This document shows positions 37,329 through 46,028 of a DNA stretch of 64,000 bases, in pieces; within the stretch, counting starts at the first letter, position 1, and each line of letters starts with the position of its first letter. The translations under genes and the position numbers were made by a program. The notes beneath the pieces were generated by a model. That model did not search any database and had not been told where the DNA came from. It saw nothing but the letters and a program-made list of their open reading frames with translations. The stretch is from assembly GCA_030841035.1 (NCBI GenBank), contig JAVEDI010000022.1, positions 30,872 through 94,871 of the forward strand, written 5' to 3'. Source of the DNA: Actinomycetota bacterium (lineage in GTDB: Bacteria; Actinomycetota; Actinomycetes; JACCUZ01).

Positions 37329-39011
37329 CTACTTGGCCTTGCGGCGGGTGGCGGTGCGCTTCTGCGACGGGCGCAGCACCGGCTCGCCGGCTTCGAGCGC
37401 GGCGAGGCGGGCTGCTGCGCCGTACTCGGCCAGTGCTCCCGCCAGCTCGACGATGGATGGCGAGGGGGCCAGCACGTCGACGCGCAGACCGTGCTCCTCC
37501 GCCGTCTTGGCCGTTGCCGGGCCGATGCAGGCGATCACCGTGGACGCGTGCGGCTTGCCCGCGATGCCGACCAGGTTGCGCACCGTGGAGGAGGAGGTGA
37601 AGACCACCGCGTCGTAGCCGCCGCTCTTGATGGCCTCCCGGATCGGCGCGGCCGGCGGGGCCGCGCGCACCGTGCGGTAGGCGGTCACGTCGTCGACCTC
37701 CCAGCCGCGCGCCACGAGACCGGCCACGAGGTTCTCGGTGGCGATGTCGGCGCGGGGCAGGAAGACCCGGTCGATCGGGTCGAACACCGCGTCGTACGGC
37801 GGCCACTCCTCGAGCAGACCGGCCGCGGACTGCTCGCCGCTCGGCACGAGGTCGGGCTTGATGCCCCACGCCAGCAGGTCGCCCGCGGTCTGCTCGCCCA
37901 CGGCAGCCACCTTGATGCCGGCGAAGGCACGGGCATCGAGGCCGTACTCCTCGAAGCGCTCGCGCACCGCCTTGACCGCGTTGCGCGACGTGAACGCGAT
38001 CCACTCGTAGCGCCCGGTCACCAGGCCCTTGATGGCGCGCTCCATCTGCTGCGGCGTGCGCGGCGGCTCGACCGCGATGGTCGGGACCTCCTCCGGCACG
38101 GCCCCGCAGGAGCGCAGCTGGGCGGCCAGCTCGCCGGCCTGCTCCTTGGTGCGCGGCACGAGCACCCGCCAGCCGAACAGCGGCTTGGTCTCGAACCACG
38201 ACAGCGTGTCGCGCAGCGCGACGGTGTCACCCACGACGGTGATCGTGGGAGACGTCAGCTTGGCCGCCCGGGCGTCGGCGGCGATGCGCTCGAGCGTCGA
38301 CACCACGGTCTGCTGGGCAGTGGTGGTGCCCTGCGTCGTCATGGCGACCGGCGTCTCGGGGTCGCGACCGGCGGACATGATCGCCTTGGCGACGTCACCG
38401 ATCGTGGCGGTGGCCGACAGCAGCACCAGGGTGGCCTTGCCCGCCGCCACCGCGTCCCAGTCGAGGGCGCCCTCGGCGACGTTGACCACGCGCACCTCGC
38501 GTGCCTTGGCGGTGGTCAGCGGGATGCCCGCGTACGCCGGGACCGCGCTGACGGCCGTGACGCCGGGCACGACCTCGAACGGGATGCCCGCCTTGACGCA
38601 GGCGGCCGCCTCCTCCGAGCCGGTGCCGTAGAGGAACGGGTCACCGTCGAGCAGCCGTACGACGTGGCCACCCCGCTTGGCGGCCTTGACGACCAGCTTG
38701 GCACGCATGGCGTGGCTCAGTGCCTGCCCGTCGTCACCGACCGAGCCGTCGACGACCTCGACGTCCGGGCGACAGTGCCGGGCGACGAACACCTCGTCCT
38801 GGTTCTCGGTCACCACCACGTCGGCCGCGGCCAGCAGCTCGACGGCGCGGACCGTGAGCAGGCCGGGGTCGCCGGGACCGGCGCCGACGAACGCGACGGT
38901 GCCGGCCGGCTTGGCCACCGGTTTGGCGGTGGCCTCCTTGGCCACCACGGAGCTCGAGGCGGGCCCGGCCTCTGGCGCAGGAGTCTTCTTCTTCTCGGTT
39001 GGGCGGGTCAC
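37329..39011 (-). CDS. hemD: Fused CobA-like methyltransferase / uroporphyrinogen-III synthase
   Basis: 560 residues. The N-terminal domain (about 25-270) has the tetrapyrrole methylase fold ([42 protein letters not shown]). The C-terminal half (about 285-530) is HemD, which closes and inverts ring D of hydroxymethylbilane ([19 protein letters not shown] ... [14 protein letters not shown] ... [18 protein letters not shown]). The methylase half has [17 protein letters not shown] where canonical SUMT has a KGGDPFVFGRGGEEA-type loop, so its activity is uncertain. The tail is basic ([10 protein letters not shown]). The GTG overlaps the hemC stop (GTGA). Confidence 0.93.
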   Translation of the reverse strand: MTRPTEKKKTPAPEAGPASSSVVAKEATAKPVAKPAGTVAFVGAGPGDPGLLTVRAVELLAAADVVVTENQDEVFVARHCRPDVEVVDGSVGDDGQALSHAMRAKLVVKAAKRGGHVVRLLDGDPFLYGTGSEEAAACVKAGIPFEVVPGVTAVSAVPAYAGIPLTTAKAREVRVVNVAEGALDWDAVAAGKATLVLLSATATIGDVAKAIMSAGRDPETPVAMTTQGTTTAQQTVVSTLERIAADARAAKLTSPTITVVGDTVALRDTLSWFETKPLFGWRVLVPRTKEQAGELAAQLRSCGAVPEEVPTIAVEPPRTPQQMERAIKGLVTGRYEWIAFTSRNAVKAVRERFEEYGLDARAFAGIKVAAVGEQTAGDLLAWGIKPDLVPSGEQSAAGLLEEWPPYDAVFDPIDRVFLPRADIATENLVAGLVARGWEVDDVTAYRTVRAAPPAAPIREAIKSGGYDAVVFTSSSTVRNLVGIAGKPHASTVIACIGPATAKTAEEHGLRVDVLAPSPSIVELAGALAEYGAAARLAALEAGEPVLRPSQKRTATRRKAK

Positions 39012-39961
39012 GTGACGCGCTCCCACATCAGGTCAGCCGCACCCTCGGCGAGCAGCTCGGTCGCGAGGTCGCGGCCGATGCGTGCTGCCTCGTCAAGAGG
39101 TCCGGTGGCGGACAGCCGTACGCTGGCCGAGCCGTCGACAGCGACGACGATGGCTCGCAGGTACAGCTCAGGGACATGCTCGCCCTCTGCCGCCTCCCCA
39201 TAGGCCCCGACAGGGGCTGAGCAGCCGGCTTGCAAGGTGGCGAGCAGAGTGCGCTCGGCGGTCACGGCGAGTCGGGTCGCGACGTCGTCGAGCTCGCTGA
39301 GCAGCGTAGGCAGGTCGGGGCGTTCTGGCGAATCGGGCGCGCTCGCCGGGGCGCGGCACTCCACCGCCAGGGCGCCCTGCCCGGGCGCCGGCAGCATCTG
39401 CAGGGGATCGATGACCTCGGTCACGGCGGCCAGCCGGCCCAGCCGCGCGAGGCCGGCGCGGGCGAGGACGACGGCGTCGAGGCTCCCGTCCTCGACCAGC
39501 CGCAGGCGGGTGTCGACGTTGCCACGCACCGCGACCACCTCGAGGTCGAGGCCGAGCGCCCGCAGCTGCGCCGCGCGCCTCGGGGAGCCGGTGCCCACGC
39601 GTGAACCCCCAGGCAGCTCACCCAGCGTGAGACCGTCGCGGGCGACGAGCGCGTCGCGCGGATCCTCGCGCACGGGCACGGCGGCGAGCACGATGCCCTC
39701 GGCCGCACCGGTGGGCAGGTCCTTGAGCGAGTGGACCGCCAGGTCGACGCGCCCGTCGAGCAGCGCCTCGCGCAGCGCGCCCACGAAGACGCCCGTGCCG
39801 CCGATCTGGGCGAGCGCCGCGGTGGAGGTGTCGCCGTGCGTCGTGACCTCGACCAGCTCGACCTCGAGCCCGGTACGCCGGGTGATCTCGTCGGCGACCT
39901 GGCGGGACTGGGTCATCGCCAGAGCGCTGCGTCGGGTTCCGAGCCGCAACGGTGCCGTCAC
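39008..39961 (-). CDS. hemC: Hydroxymethylbilane synthase (porphobilinogen deaminase)
   Basis: 317 residues. Polymerises four porphobilinogens. Signatures: [67 protein letters not shown], and the dipyrromethane-anchoring cysteine in [16 protein letters not shown] start overlapping the hemA stop (GTGA). Its product is consumed by the HemD half of the next gene. Confidence 0.97.
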   Translation of the reverse strand: MTAPLRLGTRRSALAMTQSRQVADEITRRTGLEVELVEVTTHGDTSTAALAQIGGTGVFVGALREALLDGRVDLAVHSLKDLPTGAAEGIVLAAVPVREDPRDALVARDGLTLGELPGGSRVGTGSPRRAAQLRALGLDLEVVAVRGNVDTRLRLVEDGSLDAVVLARAGLARLGRLAAVTEVIDPLQMLPAPGQGALAVECRAPASAPDSPERPDLPTLLSELDDVATRLAVTAERTLLATLQAGCSAPVGAYGEAAEGEHVPELYLRAIVVAVDGSASVRLSATGPLDEAARIGRDLATELLAEGAADLMWERVT

Positions 39962-41343
39962 GAGCCACCTCCCGGAGAGGGCGGGTCACGCCGGTCCAGC
40001 AGGTCGGCGGCAGCTGCCGGACCGACGGCCTCGCCCGGCTCGACGGGCGGCATCGTGGCCGCCGTCATCGCCTCGACGGTGCGGGGGTCGAGGTCGAACA
40101 GCCGGGTCAGGGCGTCGGCGTAGGAGTGGCCGCCCGGCTCCTCGGCGAGCTCCTTGACCCGCACGGTGGGGGCGTGCAGCAGCTTGTCGACCACGCGGCG
40201 TACCGCCGTCTCGATCTCCCTGCGGGCGCGCGGATCGAGGTCGGGCACCCGCCCGGACAGCCGGGTCAGCTCGGCGACCACGACCTCCTCCGCCATGCCC
40301 CGCAGCGCCACCACGGTGGGTGCGACGCTGGCTGCGCGCTGCCAGCCGAGGAAGGCGGCGACCTCCTCGACGACGATCTCGCGGGCGGCCTCGACCTCGG
40401 CGACGTGTATCTGGTCGGTGAGCGCGCTCGCCGCGAGCGTCTCGAGGTCGATCACCGTGACACCGGGCAGGTCGTGGACCGCGGGGTCGATGTCGCGCGG
40501 CAGCGCCAGGTCGAGCACGACCAGTGGCCGCTCGCCGTGGCGCGCACGGGCCGCTGCGACCCTCGGTGCGTCCAGGACGTGGCCCACCGCGCCGGTGCAG
40601 GAGATCAGCAGGTCGGCGCGGGCCAGCGCCTCGTCGAGGTCCTCCAGGGCAAGCGCCTGCCCGCCGACGGAGGCGGCCACCCGGGTGGCGCGCTCGACGG
40701 TTCGGTTGGCCACCGCGATGCCCCCGGCACCCGCCTGGCTGACCACCGTCGCGGCGAGCGCGCTCATCGAGCCGGCACCGAGGACGAGCACCTCGCGGCC
40801 GGCGACGGTGCCCAGCACCTGCACGGCCGCGTCGAGGCCGGCGGTGACCAGCGAGCGGCCCGCCCGGTCGATGTCGGTCTCGGTGCGTGCCCTCTTGCCC
40901 ACCCGCAGCGCCTGCTGGGCGAGACCGCTGAGCACCCGGCCCGCCGTACCGGCCGCCTGGCCGAGGCCGAGCGCCCGCTTGACCTGGCCGACGATCTGGC
41001 TCTCGCCGACCACCATGGAGTCCAGCCCGCAGGCGACGGAGAACAGGTGCGCGACGGCGCGGTCCTCGTAGTGCACGTACAGGTGGGGGGTCAGGACCGA
41101 CAGCGGCACGCCGGCGTGGCGAGCGAGCAGCTCGGAGACGTCGGAGAGGCCGCCGTGGAACTTGTCGACGTCGGCGTAGATCTCGACCCGGTTGCAGGTG
41201 GAGAGCACCAGGGCCTCGGCGGCATGCTGGCTGGCCAGCACGTCCTCGAGCAGCTTGGCCTGCGCGTCGCCGTCCAGCGCGGCACGCTCGAGCAGGCCGA
41301 CGGGGGCGCTGCGGTGCGACAGGCCGACCACCAGGACGCTCAT
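39958..41343 (-). CDS. hemA: Glutamyl-tRNA reductase
   Basis: 461 residues. First committed step of tetrapyrrole synthesis by the C5 pathway. The catalytic Cys50 is in [27 protein letters not shown] and the NADPH-binding [14 protein letters not shown] follow, then the C-terminal dimerisation helices. The ATG overlaps the rex stop (ATGA), so repression by Rex should act directly on heme supply. The C-terminal 30 residues are Pro/Ala-rich and variable. Confidence 0.97.
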   Translation of the reverse strand: MSVLVVGLSHRSAPVGLLERAALDGDAQAKLLEDVLASQHAAEALVLSTCNRVEIYADVDKFHGGLSDVSELLARHAGVPLSVLTPHLYVHYEDRAVAHLFSVACGLDSMVVGESQIVGQVKRALGLGQAAGTAGRVLSGLAQQALRVGKRARTETDIDRAGRSLVTAGLDAAVQVLGTVAGREVLVLGAGSMSALAATVVSQAGAGGIAVANRTVERATRVAASVGGQALALEDLDEALARADLLISCTGAVGHVLDAPRVAAARARHGERPLVVLDLALPRDIDPAVHDLPGVTVIDLETLAASALTDQIHVAEVEAAREIVVEEVAAFLGWQRAASVAPTVVALRGMAEEVVVAELTRLSGRVPDLDPRARREIETAVRRVVDKLLHAPTVRVKELAEEPGGHSYADALTRLFDLDPRTVEAMTAATMPPVEPGEAVGPAAAADLLDRRDPPSPGGGS

Positions 41344-42104
41344 CGGGGCCCCACGGCCTCGGCCAGCTCGCGGCTGACGTCACCCAGCGCGGCGGTCGCG
41401 AGCTTGCGCTGCTCGTGGAACGCGAGGATCTGCAGCTCGATCGACATGTCGACCTTGCGGACCTCGACCTCGTCGGGCACCGCGAGCACCACCGGCGCGA
41501 AGTTCAGGATGCTGCTCACTCCCGCCGAGACCAGCCGGTCGCAGATCGTCTGGGCGACCGGTGCCGGCGTCGCGATGACCCCGATGGCGATGCCGAGGCG
41601 TCGTACGAGGTCCTCCAGCGCCTCCAGGGGGTGCACCCGCAGCCCGGCGATCTGCTGGTCGACCAGCTCCGGGTCGGCGTCGACGAGGGCCCGGATCGCG
41701 AACCCGCGCGACGCGAAGCCGCCGTAGTTGGCCAGGGCGTGGCCGAGGTGACCGAGGCCGACGATGACGACCGGCCAGTCCTGGGTGAGGCCCAGCTCTC
41801 GGGAGACCTGGTAGACGAGGTAGTCGACGTCGTAGCCGACGCCGCGGGTGCCGTAGGAGCCCAGGTAGGACAGGTCCTTGCGCAGCTTGGCGGAGTTGAC
41901 TCCGGCCGCGGTGGCGAGCTCCTCGGAGGACACCGTCCCGGCCCCGTCCTCGGCGAGCGTGCTGAGCGCGCGAAGGTAGACCGGCAGCCGCGCGACGGTC
42001 GCCTCGGGGATGCCTCGGCCCTGGGCACGGGCCGGCACGCGGGGCTCGCCGCGCGGGGAGCGGCGCGCGCCCGCCGCGCGCGGGAGGGGATCTGGTGTGG
42101 TCAC
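41340..42104 (-). CDS. rex: Redox-sensing transcriptional repressor Rex
   Basis: 254 residues. The N-terminal winged helix is about 31-100 (GIPEATVARLPVYLRALSTL ... VNSAKLRKDLSYLGSYGTRGVGYDV, the recognition-helix region). The NAD(H)-binding Rossmann domain follows with VVIVGLGHLGHALA (GxGxxG at about 116-121), and the domain-swapped C-terminal helix is ELQILAFHEQRK. Rex releases DNA when NADH/NAD rises. The GTG at 42102-42104 is the only start before the conserved part; AAGGAG lies rather far upstream. The first 30 residues are a basic, variable tail. A Rex box 51 bp upstream indicates autoregulation. Confidence 0.95.
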   Translation of the reverse strand: MTTPDPLPRAAGARRSPRGEPRVPARAQGRGIPEATVARLPVYLRALSTLAEDGAGTVSSEELATAAGVNSAKLRKDLSYLGSYGTRGVGYDVDYLVYQVSRELGLTQDWPVVIVGLGHLGHALANYGGFASRGFAIRALVDADPELVDQQIAGLRVHPLEALEDLVRRLGIAIGVIATPAPVAQTICDRLVSAGVSSILNFAPVVLAVPDEVEVRKVDMSIELQILAFHEQRKLATAALGDVSRELAEAVGPR

Positions 42105-42143
42105 AGGTACGACGGGTCTCCTTGGGGGTGACCGGGCCGGATC

Positions 42144-42149
42144 AGCGTA
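42144..42149 (-). promoter_or_regulatory. Candidate -10 box of the rex-hem promoter
   Basis: The minus strand reads TACGCT (TANNNT) five bases downstream of the Rex box, with TTTGTG as a possible -35 at 18-bp spacing. The Rex box would then fill the spacer, so bound Rex would exclude RNA polymerase. Confidence 0.45.
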
Positions 42150-42154
42150 TGCGC

Positions 42155-42172
42155 TTGTGAACGTGAGCACAA
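42155..42172. promoter_or_regulatory. Rex-type operator upstream of rex-hemACD
   Basis: TTGTGAACGTGAGCACAA fits TTGTGAA-N4-TTCACAA at 12 of 14 defined positions (the right half starts AG instead of TT). It is 51 bp upstream of the rex GTG and overlaps the putative promoter spacer. An operator at this place controlling rex-hemACD is established for Streptomyces coelicolor Rex. Confidence 0.75.
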
Positions 42173-42207
42173 AGTCGTGACCGGGGCGCCCGCGCAGGCG
42201 GCGCCGG

Positions 42208-42471
42208 TCAGCCCTGCTCGCCGGCCGAGAGAGCGGCCCGCAACCGCTCGGGCGACACCCGCCAGAAGTCGTGCTGCTGCCCGTCCACGAGGGTGACCGG
42301 GATCTGCTCCGCGTAGCGTGCGCGCAGGTCGGGGTCGTCAAGGATGCTGAGCTCCGCGAAGCCGACGCCGAGCTGGGCGGTCACCTCGGCGACGACCGCG
42401 CGGGCCACGTCGCACAGGTGGCACCCGGGCTTGCCGATCAGGGTGACCCGCACGGGTGGCTGGTCGCTCAC
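42208..42471 (-). CDS. Glutaredoxin-like thiol protein
   Basis: 87 residues, thioredoxin fold of the DUF836/glutaredoxin-like type: VRVTLIGKPGCHLCDVARAVVAEV with a CxxC motif (Cys-His-Leu-Cys), the cis-proline segment QIPVTLVDGQQHDFWRVS. It is usually found near rex and hemA in actinobacteria; its partner is unknown. The GTG overlaps the stop of the acyl-CoA ligase gene (GTGA). The 103 bp after it hold the rex promoter and operator. Confidence 0.88.
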   Translation of the reverse strand: MSDQPPVRVTLIGKPGCHLCDVARAVVAEVTAQLGVGFAELSILDDPDLRARYAEQIPVTLVDGQQHDFWRVSPERLRAALSAGEQG

Positions 42472-44051
42472 GGGGTGGGCTCCGCGCGTCCTGCGGCGGC
42501 CTCCCGCTGGCGCAGCCGGCCCTTGGCGACCTTCCCGGTCACCGAGTGGGGCAGCGAGTCGACCACCGACACGATGGTCGGCCGCTTGAAGCGGGCCAGC
42601 CGTTGCGCGCAGTGGGCCGTGACGTCCGCGGGTGAGAGGGACCTGCCGGCGCGGGCGACGACGTACGCCTTGACCGCCTCCCCGGTCCGCGGGTGCGCCA
42701 CGCCGATCACCGCCGCCTCGGCAACGTCGGGGTGCTCGGCGATGACCTCCTCGATCTCCCGGGGGTAGACGTTGAAGCCGCTGACCAGCACCAGCTCCGT
42801 GCGACGGTCGACCAGGAACAGGTCGCCCTCGTCGTCGGCGTAGGCCACGTCCCCGGTGGAGTACCACTCGCCGGGGCCCGGTCGCTGCGAGCCGTCGGGC
42901 CAGTACCCGGAGAACAGGTTGTCGCCCCGGACCTGGATCTCGCCGGGATCCTCCTCGGCGACCGGGGCCCCGGACTCGTCGACCAGGCGCAGGTCGACGC
43001 CGGGCAGCGGGCGCCCGATGGACCCTGGCTTCACCCGGGAGGAGCCGAAGGTGCTCGTCACCACCGGCGCGGTCTCGGTGAGCCCGTAGCCCTCGTGGAT
43101 GGTCATCCCGGTACGGGTCTGCACCTGCTCCAGCACCGAAGCCGGCAGCGGCGCGGCGCCGGACGCGAGCAACCGGACGCCGCGCAGGGCGCCGGCCAGG
43201 TCTGCTCCGTCGGGCTGCTCGTCCTCGAGGTCGCTCCAGGCGACGTACATGGGCGCGGCTGCGGGGATCGTGGTGACACCCTCGTCGCGGACCAGCTCGA
43301 GCGTGCCGCGGGGGTCGAACCGCTGCGCGAGCACCGCCCGTGCACCTGTCGCGACCACCATGCCCAGCGCGGCGTTGAGCCCGTAGACGTGGAACAGCGG
43401 CAGGACGAGCAGCACCACGTCGTCCTGGCGCATCGGCTCGGGATCCAGCGCCAGGCACTGGCGCAGGTTGGCCAGCAGTGCGCGGTGGCTGAGCATGACG
43501 CCCTTGGGGCGGCCGCTGGTGCCGGAGGTGAACAGCAGGACCGCGAGGTCCTCCCCGCCGGACTTCGACGCCACCGGTCCTGCCTCGCGTCCCGCCGCGA
43601 CCACCGAGTCGAAGCCGGCCCCGTCGACCAGCGCCCGGTGGGTGGTCGCGACCGCCTCCTCGACGACGTGCACGGTCGAGTCCTCGCACAGCACCACGGT
43701 CGCATCCGCCTCGGCGAGCAGCCGCGCCAGCTCCGGGGAGGTGTAGCCGGTGTCGAGCGGCACGGCCACGAGCCCGGCGCGCAACAGGCCGAAGTACGCC
43801 GTCACGAACGCGGGCGTGTTGGCGAGCACGAGGCCGACCCGCTCACCCGGCTGCAGGCCGAGCGCGGCCCCGAAGCCCGCCGCCGCCGCGTCGACGACGG
43901 CGTCCAGCGCCGACCAGGTGATCTCCTGGCGGGTGGACCCGCTGCGGTAGACGAGGGCCACCGCATCGCCACGCCGCCGGGCCGTCGCCCGCACGCAGTC
44001 GGCCAGGTTGGTGGCCGCGGAGAGGCTGGCGTGACCGGAGTCGGACCCCAC
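42468..44051 (-). CDS. Long-chain-acyl-CoA-synthetase-like AMP-forming ligase
   Basis: 527 residues, full-length ANL-superfamily enzyme. Motifs: [19 protein letters not shown] (P-loop), [22 protein letters not shown], the hinge [24 protein letters not shown] and the C-terminal catalytic Lys in [15 protein letters not shown] fatty acid is the likely substrate, but aryl acids are possible. The GTG start lies 6 nt after TAGACT with no ribosome site, indicating a leaderless mRNA, and the promoter overlaps that of the divergent HAD gene. Confidence 0.88.
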   Translation of the reverse strand: MGSDSGHASLSAATNLADCVRATARRRGDAVALVYRSGSTRQEITWSALDAVVDAAAAGFGAALGLQPGERVGLVLANTPAFVTAYFGLLRAGLVAVPLDTGYTSPELARLLAEADATVVLCEDSTVHVVEEAVATTHRALVDGAGFDSVVAAGREAGPVASKSGGEDLAVLLFTSGTSGRPKGVMLSHRALLANLRQCLALDPEPMRQDDVVLLVLPLFHVYGLNAALGMVVATGARAVLAQRFDPRGTLELVRDEGVTTIPAAAPMYVAWSDLEDEQPDGADLAGALRGVRLLASGAAPLPASVLEQVQTRTGMTIHEGYGLTETAPVVTSTFGSSRVKPGSIGRPLPGVDLRLVDESGAPVAEEDPGEIQVRGDNLFSGYWPDGSQRPGPGEWYSTGDVAYADDEGDLFLVDRRTELVLVSGFNVYPREIEEVIAEHPDVAEAAVIGVAHPRTGEAVKAYVVARAGRSLSPADVTAHCAQRLARFKRPTIVSVVDSLPHSVTGKVAKGRLRQREAAAGRAEPTP

Positions 44052-44057
44052 CCGCGC

Positions 44058-44067
44058 AGTCTAGGCT
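44058..44067. promoter_or_regulatory. Overlapping divergent -10 boxes, both for leaderless genes
   Basis: The 10-mer AGTCTAGGCT contains TAGACT on the minus strand (44058-44063), 6 nt before the ligase GTG, and TAGGCT on the plus strand (44062-44067), 7 nt before the HAD gene ATG. The two hexamers share the TA at 44062-44063. Neither gene has a ribosome site. The two start codons are 23 bp apart, so transcription in the two directions should be mutually exclusive at any moment. Confidence 0.6.
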
Positions 44068-44074
44068 GCCGAGC

Positions 44075-44959
44075 ATGCTGCGCGGCTGGCGTCGGGAGCG
44101 TGACGAGCGGGCCCACGACGACGCCGTGCAGGCCGGCCGCGCGTCCGCCGCCGCGGCCACGGTGCAGGCGGCGCTCCCGGCGCCCCTCGACGCGCGGGCC
44201 GCGGCCTTCTTCGACGTCGACAACACGATCATGCAGGGTGCCTCGATCTTCCACCTGGCCCGCGGCCTCTACGCCCGCGACTTCTTCAACGCCCGTGACC
44301 TGGGGACCTTCGCGTGGCAGCAGGTCAAGTTCCGGGTGATCGGGCGTGAGGACCTCGAGAAGGTGCACGAGGCCCGGGAGCGGGCGCTGTCCTTCGCCGC
44401 CGGGCACACGGTCGCCGAGCTGACGACCATCGGCGAGGAGGTCTTCGACGAGGTCATGGCGGCCAAGATCTGGCCGGGCACCCGGGCGCTGGCGCAGATG
44501 CACCTCGACGCCGGGCAGCGGGTGTGGCTGGTCACCGCGACGCCCGTCGAGGTCGCGGGCGTGATCGCCCGCCGGCTGGGGCTGACCGGTGCGTTGGGCA
44601 CCGTCGCGGAGTCCGTCGAGGGCGTCTACACCGGACGGCTGGTCGGGGAGATCCTGCACGGGGAGGCGAAGGCCGAGGCGGTCCGGGCGCTCGCGCAGCG
44701 CGAGGGGCTCGATCTCGGCCGCTGCGCCGCCTACAGCGACTCGGCCAACGACGTCCCGCTGCTGGCGATGGTCGGGCAGCCGTGCGCCGTCAACCCCGAC
44801 GGCGTCCTGCGGGCCCACGCCAAGGAGCACGGCTGGCGGGTCCGCGACTACCGCACCGGCCGCAAGGCGGCCAGGATCGGTGTCCCCACCGCGGCCGGAC
44901 TGGGCGCAGTGGCCGGGGCGGTGTCCGCGGCGGTCGCCGCCCGCCGGCGAGGGCGCTAG
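44075..44959 (+). CDS. HAD-IB family hydrolase (SerB/CicA-like phosphatase)
   Basis: 294 residues. The HAD nucleophile motif is [13 protein letters not shown] (Asp47, Asp49), followed by motif [13 protein letters not shown], and motif III/IV with KAEAVRAL and [17 protein letters not shown]. The cap is helical, as in the HAD-IB group that includes phosphoserine phosphatase and CicA. The C-terminus has a short Ala-rich hydrophobic helix ([17 protein letters not shown]), perhaps a membrane anchor. Substrate unknown; homologues often lie near acyltransferases of the type encoded at 47.5 kb, which hints at lysophosphatidate-type lipid metabolism. Confidence 0.87.
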   Translation: MLRGWRRERDERAHDDAVQAGRASAAAATVQAALPAPLDARAAAFFDVDNTIMQGASIFHLARGLYARDFFNARDLGTFAWQQVKFRVIGREDLEKVHEARERALSFAAGHTVAELTTIGEEVFDEVMAAKIWPGTRALAQMHLDAGQRVWLVTATPVEVAGVIARRLGLTGALGTVAESVEGVYTGRLVGEILHGEAKAEAVRALAQREGLDLGRCAAYSDSANDVPLLAMVGQPCAVNPDGVLRAHAKEHGWRVRDYRTGRKAARIGVPTAAGLGAVAGAVSAAVAARRRGR

Positions 44960-45172
44960 CGGAGCCGGCGAGGGCGCCGGTCAACGTAGCCCGTCACGGG
45001 GTATTTACCGGACAAAACCGGCGCAGGGTACTGCGTCCTGGTTGGTGGCACTTGCCCCGTTCGCGGCTCCTGCGTACCGTCCCAAGCAGTCCCGCGGCGT
45101 TCGCGTCGGCGCGCCGTCGGGTATAACGTCCGCCGATCCGCTCGTCCTCTTCACCCGGGAAGGGAGGGGCCG

Positions 45173-45910
45173 GTGCGTCTCGTGGCGCCCGACAGGCAGG
45201 CCCTGGCGCTGCTGCGCGCCCTGGTGGCCCAGCCCTGCCCGGCCACGCCCGGACGCCTCGCGATGGCGACCGGGACGGTCATGGGCGGCGATTCCGCCGG
45301 GCGCCACGCGAGCTCGGGCGGCTCCGCGGCGGCGTACCCCCCGGAGGACCCCGACCAGACGCGGATGGCCGCGTTGGTGACGCTCGCTCAGCAGGGCGAC
45401 GGCGAGGCGTTCGGGCAGATCTACGACCGCTACGTCGACTCGGTCTACCGCTACCTCTACTACCGGGTCGGCTCCCATCCTCTGGCCGAGGACCTCACGT
45501 CCGAGACGTTCGTCCGGGCGTTGCGGCGCATCGACACGTTCCACTGGCAGGGCAAGGACATCGGCGCCTGGTTCGTCACGATCGCCCGCAACCTGGTGAC
45601 CGACCACTTCAAGTCCAGCCGGTTCCGGCTCGAGGTGAGCACCGGCGACATCCTGGACGCCGACCGGGCCGACGCCGACGGCCGGGGCACCGAGGACACC
45701 GTGCTCGAACGCCTGCGCAACAGCCAGCTGCTCGAGGCCGTGCGGGCGCTCAAGCCCGAGCAGCAGGAGTGCATCGTGCTGCGCTTCGTGCAGGGCCTGT
45801 CCGTGGCCGAGACGGCCGAGGTGATGCGCCGCACCGAGGGCGCGATCAAGCAGCTGCAGCTGCGCGCGGTCCGCGCCCTCGCCAAGCTCGTGCCGGATCC
45901 CACGACATGA
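45173..45910 (+). CDS. bldN: BldN-type ECF sigma factor with N-terminal extension
   Basis: 245 residues. Region 2 begins near residue 65 and is very like Streptomyces BldN: GDGEAFGQIYDRYVDSVYRY, RVGSHPLAEDLTSETFVRAL, DIGAWFVTIARNLVTDHFKS; region 4 contains LKPEQQECIVLRFVQGLSVAETAEVM. About 65 residues precede region 2; S. coelicolor BldN is made as a pro-protein with a similar-sized extension that is cleaved. The GTG has AGGGAGGGG five bases upstream. Upstream, 213 bp without a gene contain TATAAC (45122-45127), a possible -10. The next gene encodes an RsbN-like partner. Confidence 0.9.
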   Translation: MRLVAPDRQALALLRALVAQPCPATPGRLAMATGTVMGGDSAGRHASSGGSAAAYPPEDPDQTRMAALVTLAQQGDGEAFGQIYDRYVDSVYRYLYYRVGSHPLAEDLTSETFVRALRRIDTFHWQGKDIGAWFVTIARNLVTDHFKSSRFRLEVSTGDILDADRADADGRGTEDTVLERLRNSQLLEAVRALKPEQQECIVLRFVQGLSVAETAEVMRRTEGAIKQLQLRAVRALAKLVPDPTT

Positions 45911-46028
45911 GATCCGCCGACATGATCGCCACCGAGGGCGTAACCGTCGCTGGCGCTCCTCGTTGTCAGGTCGGGTCCGGACGCAGGGTCCGGGGCGTGA
46001 CGAGAGCCAGGCAAGGGGGTGCCGACCG

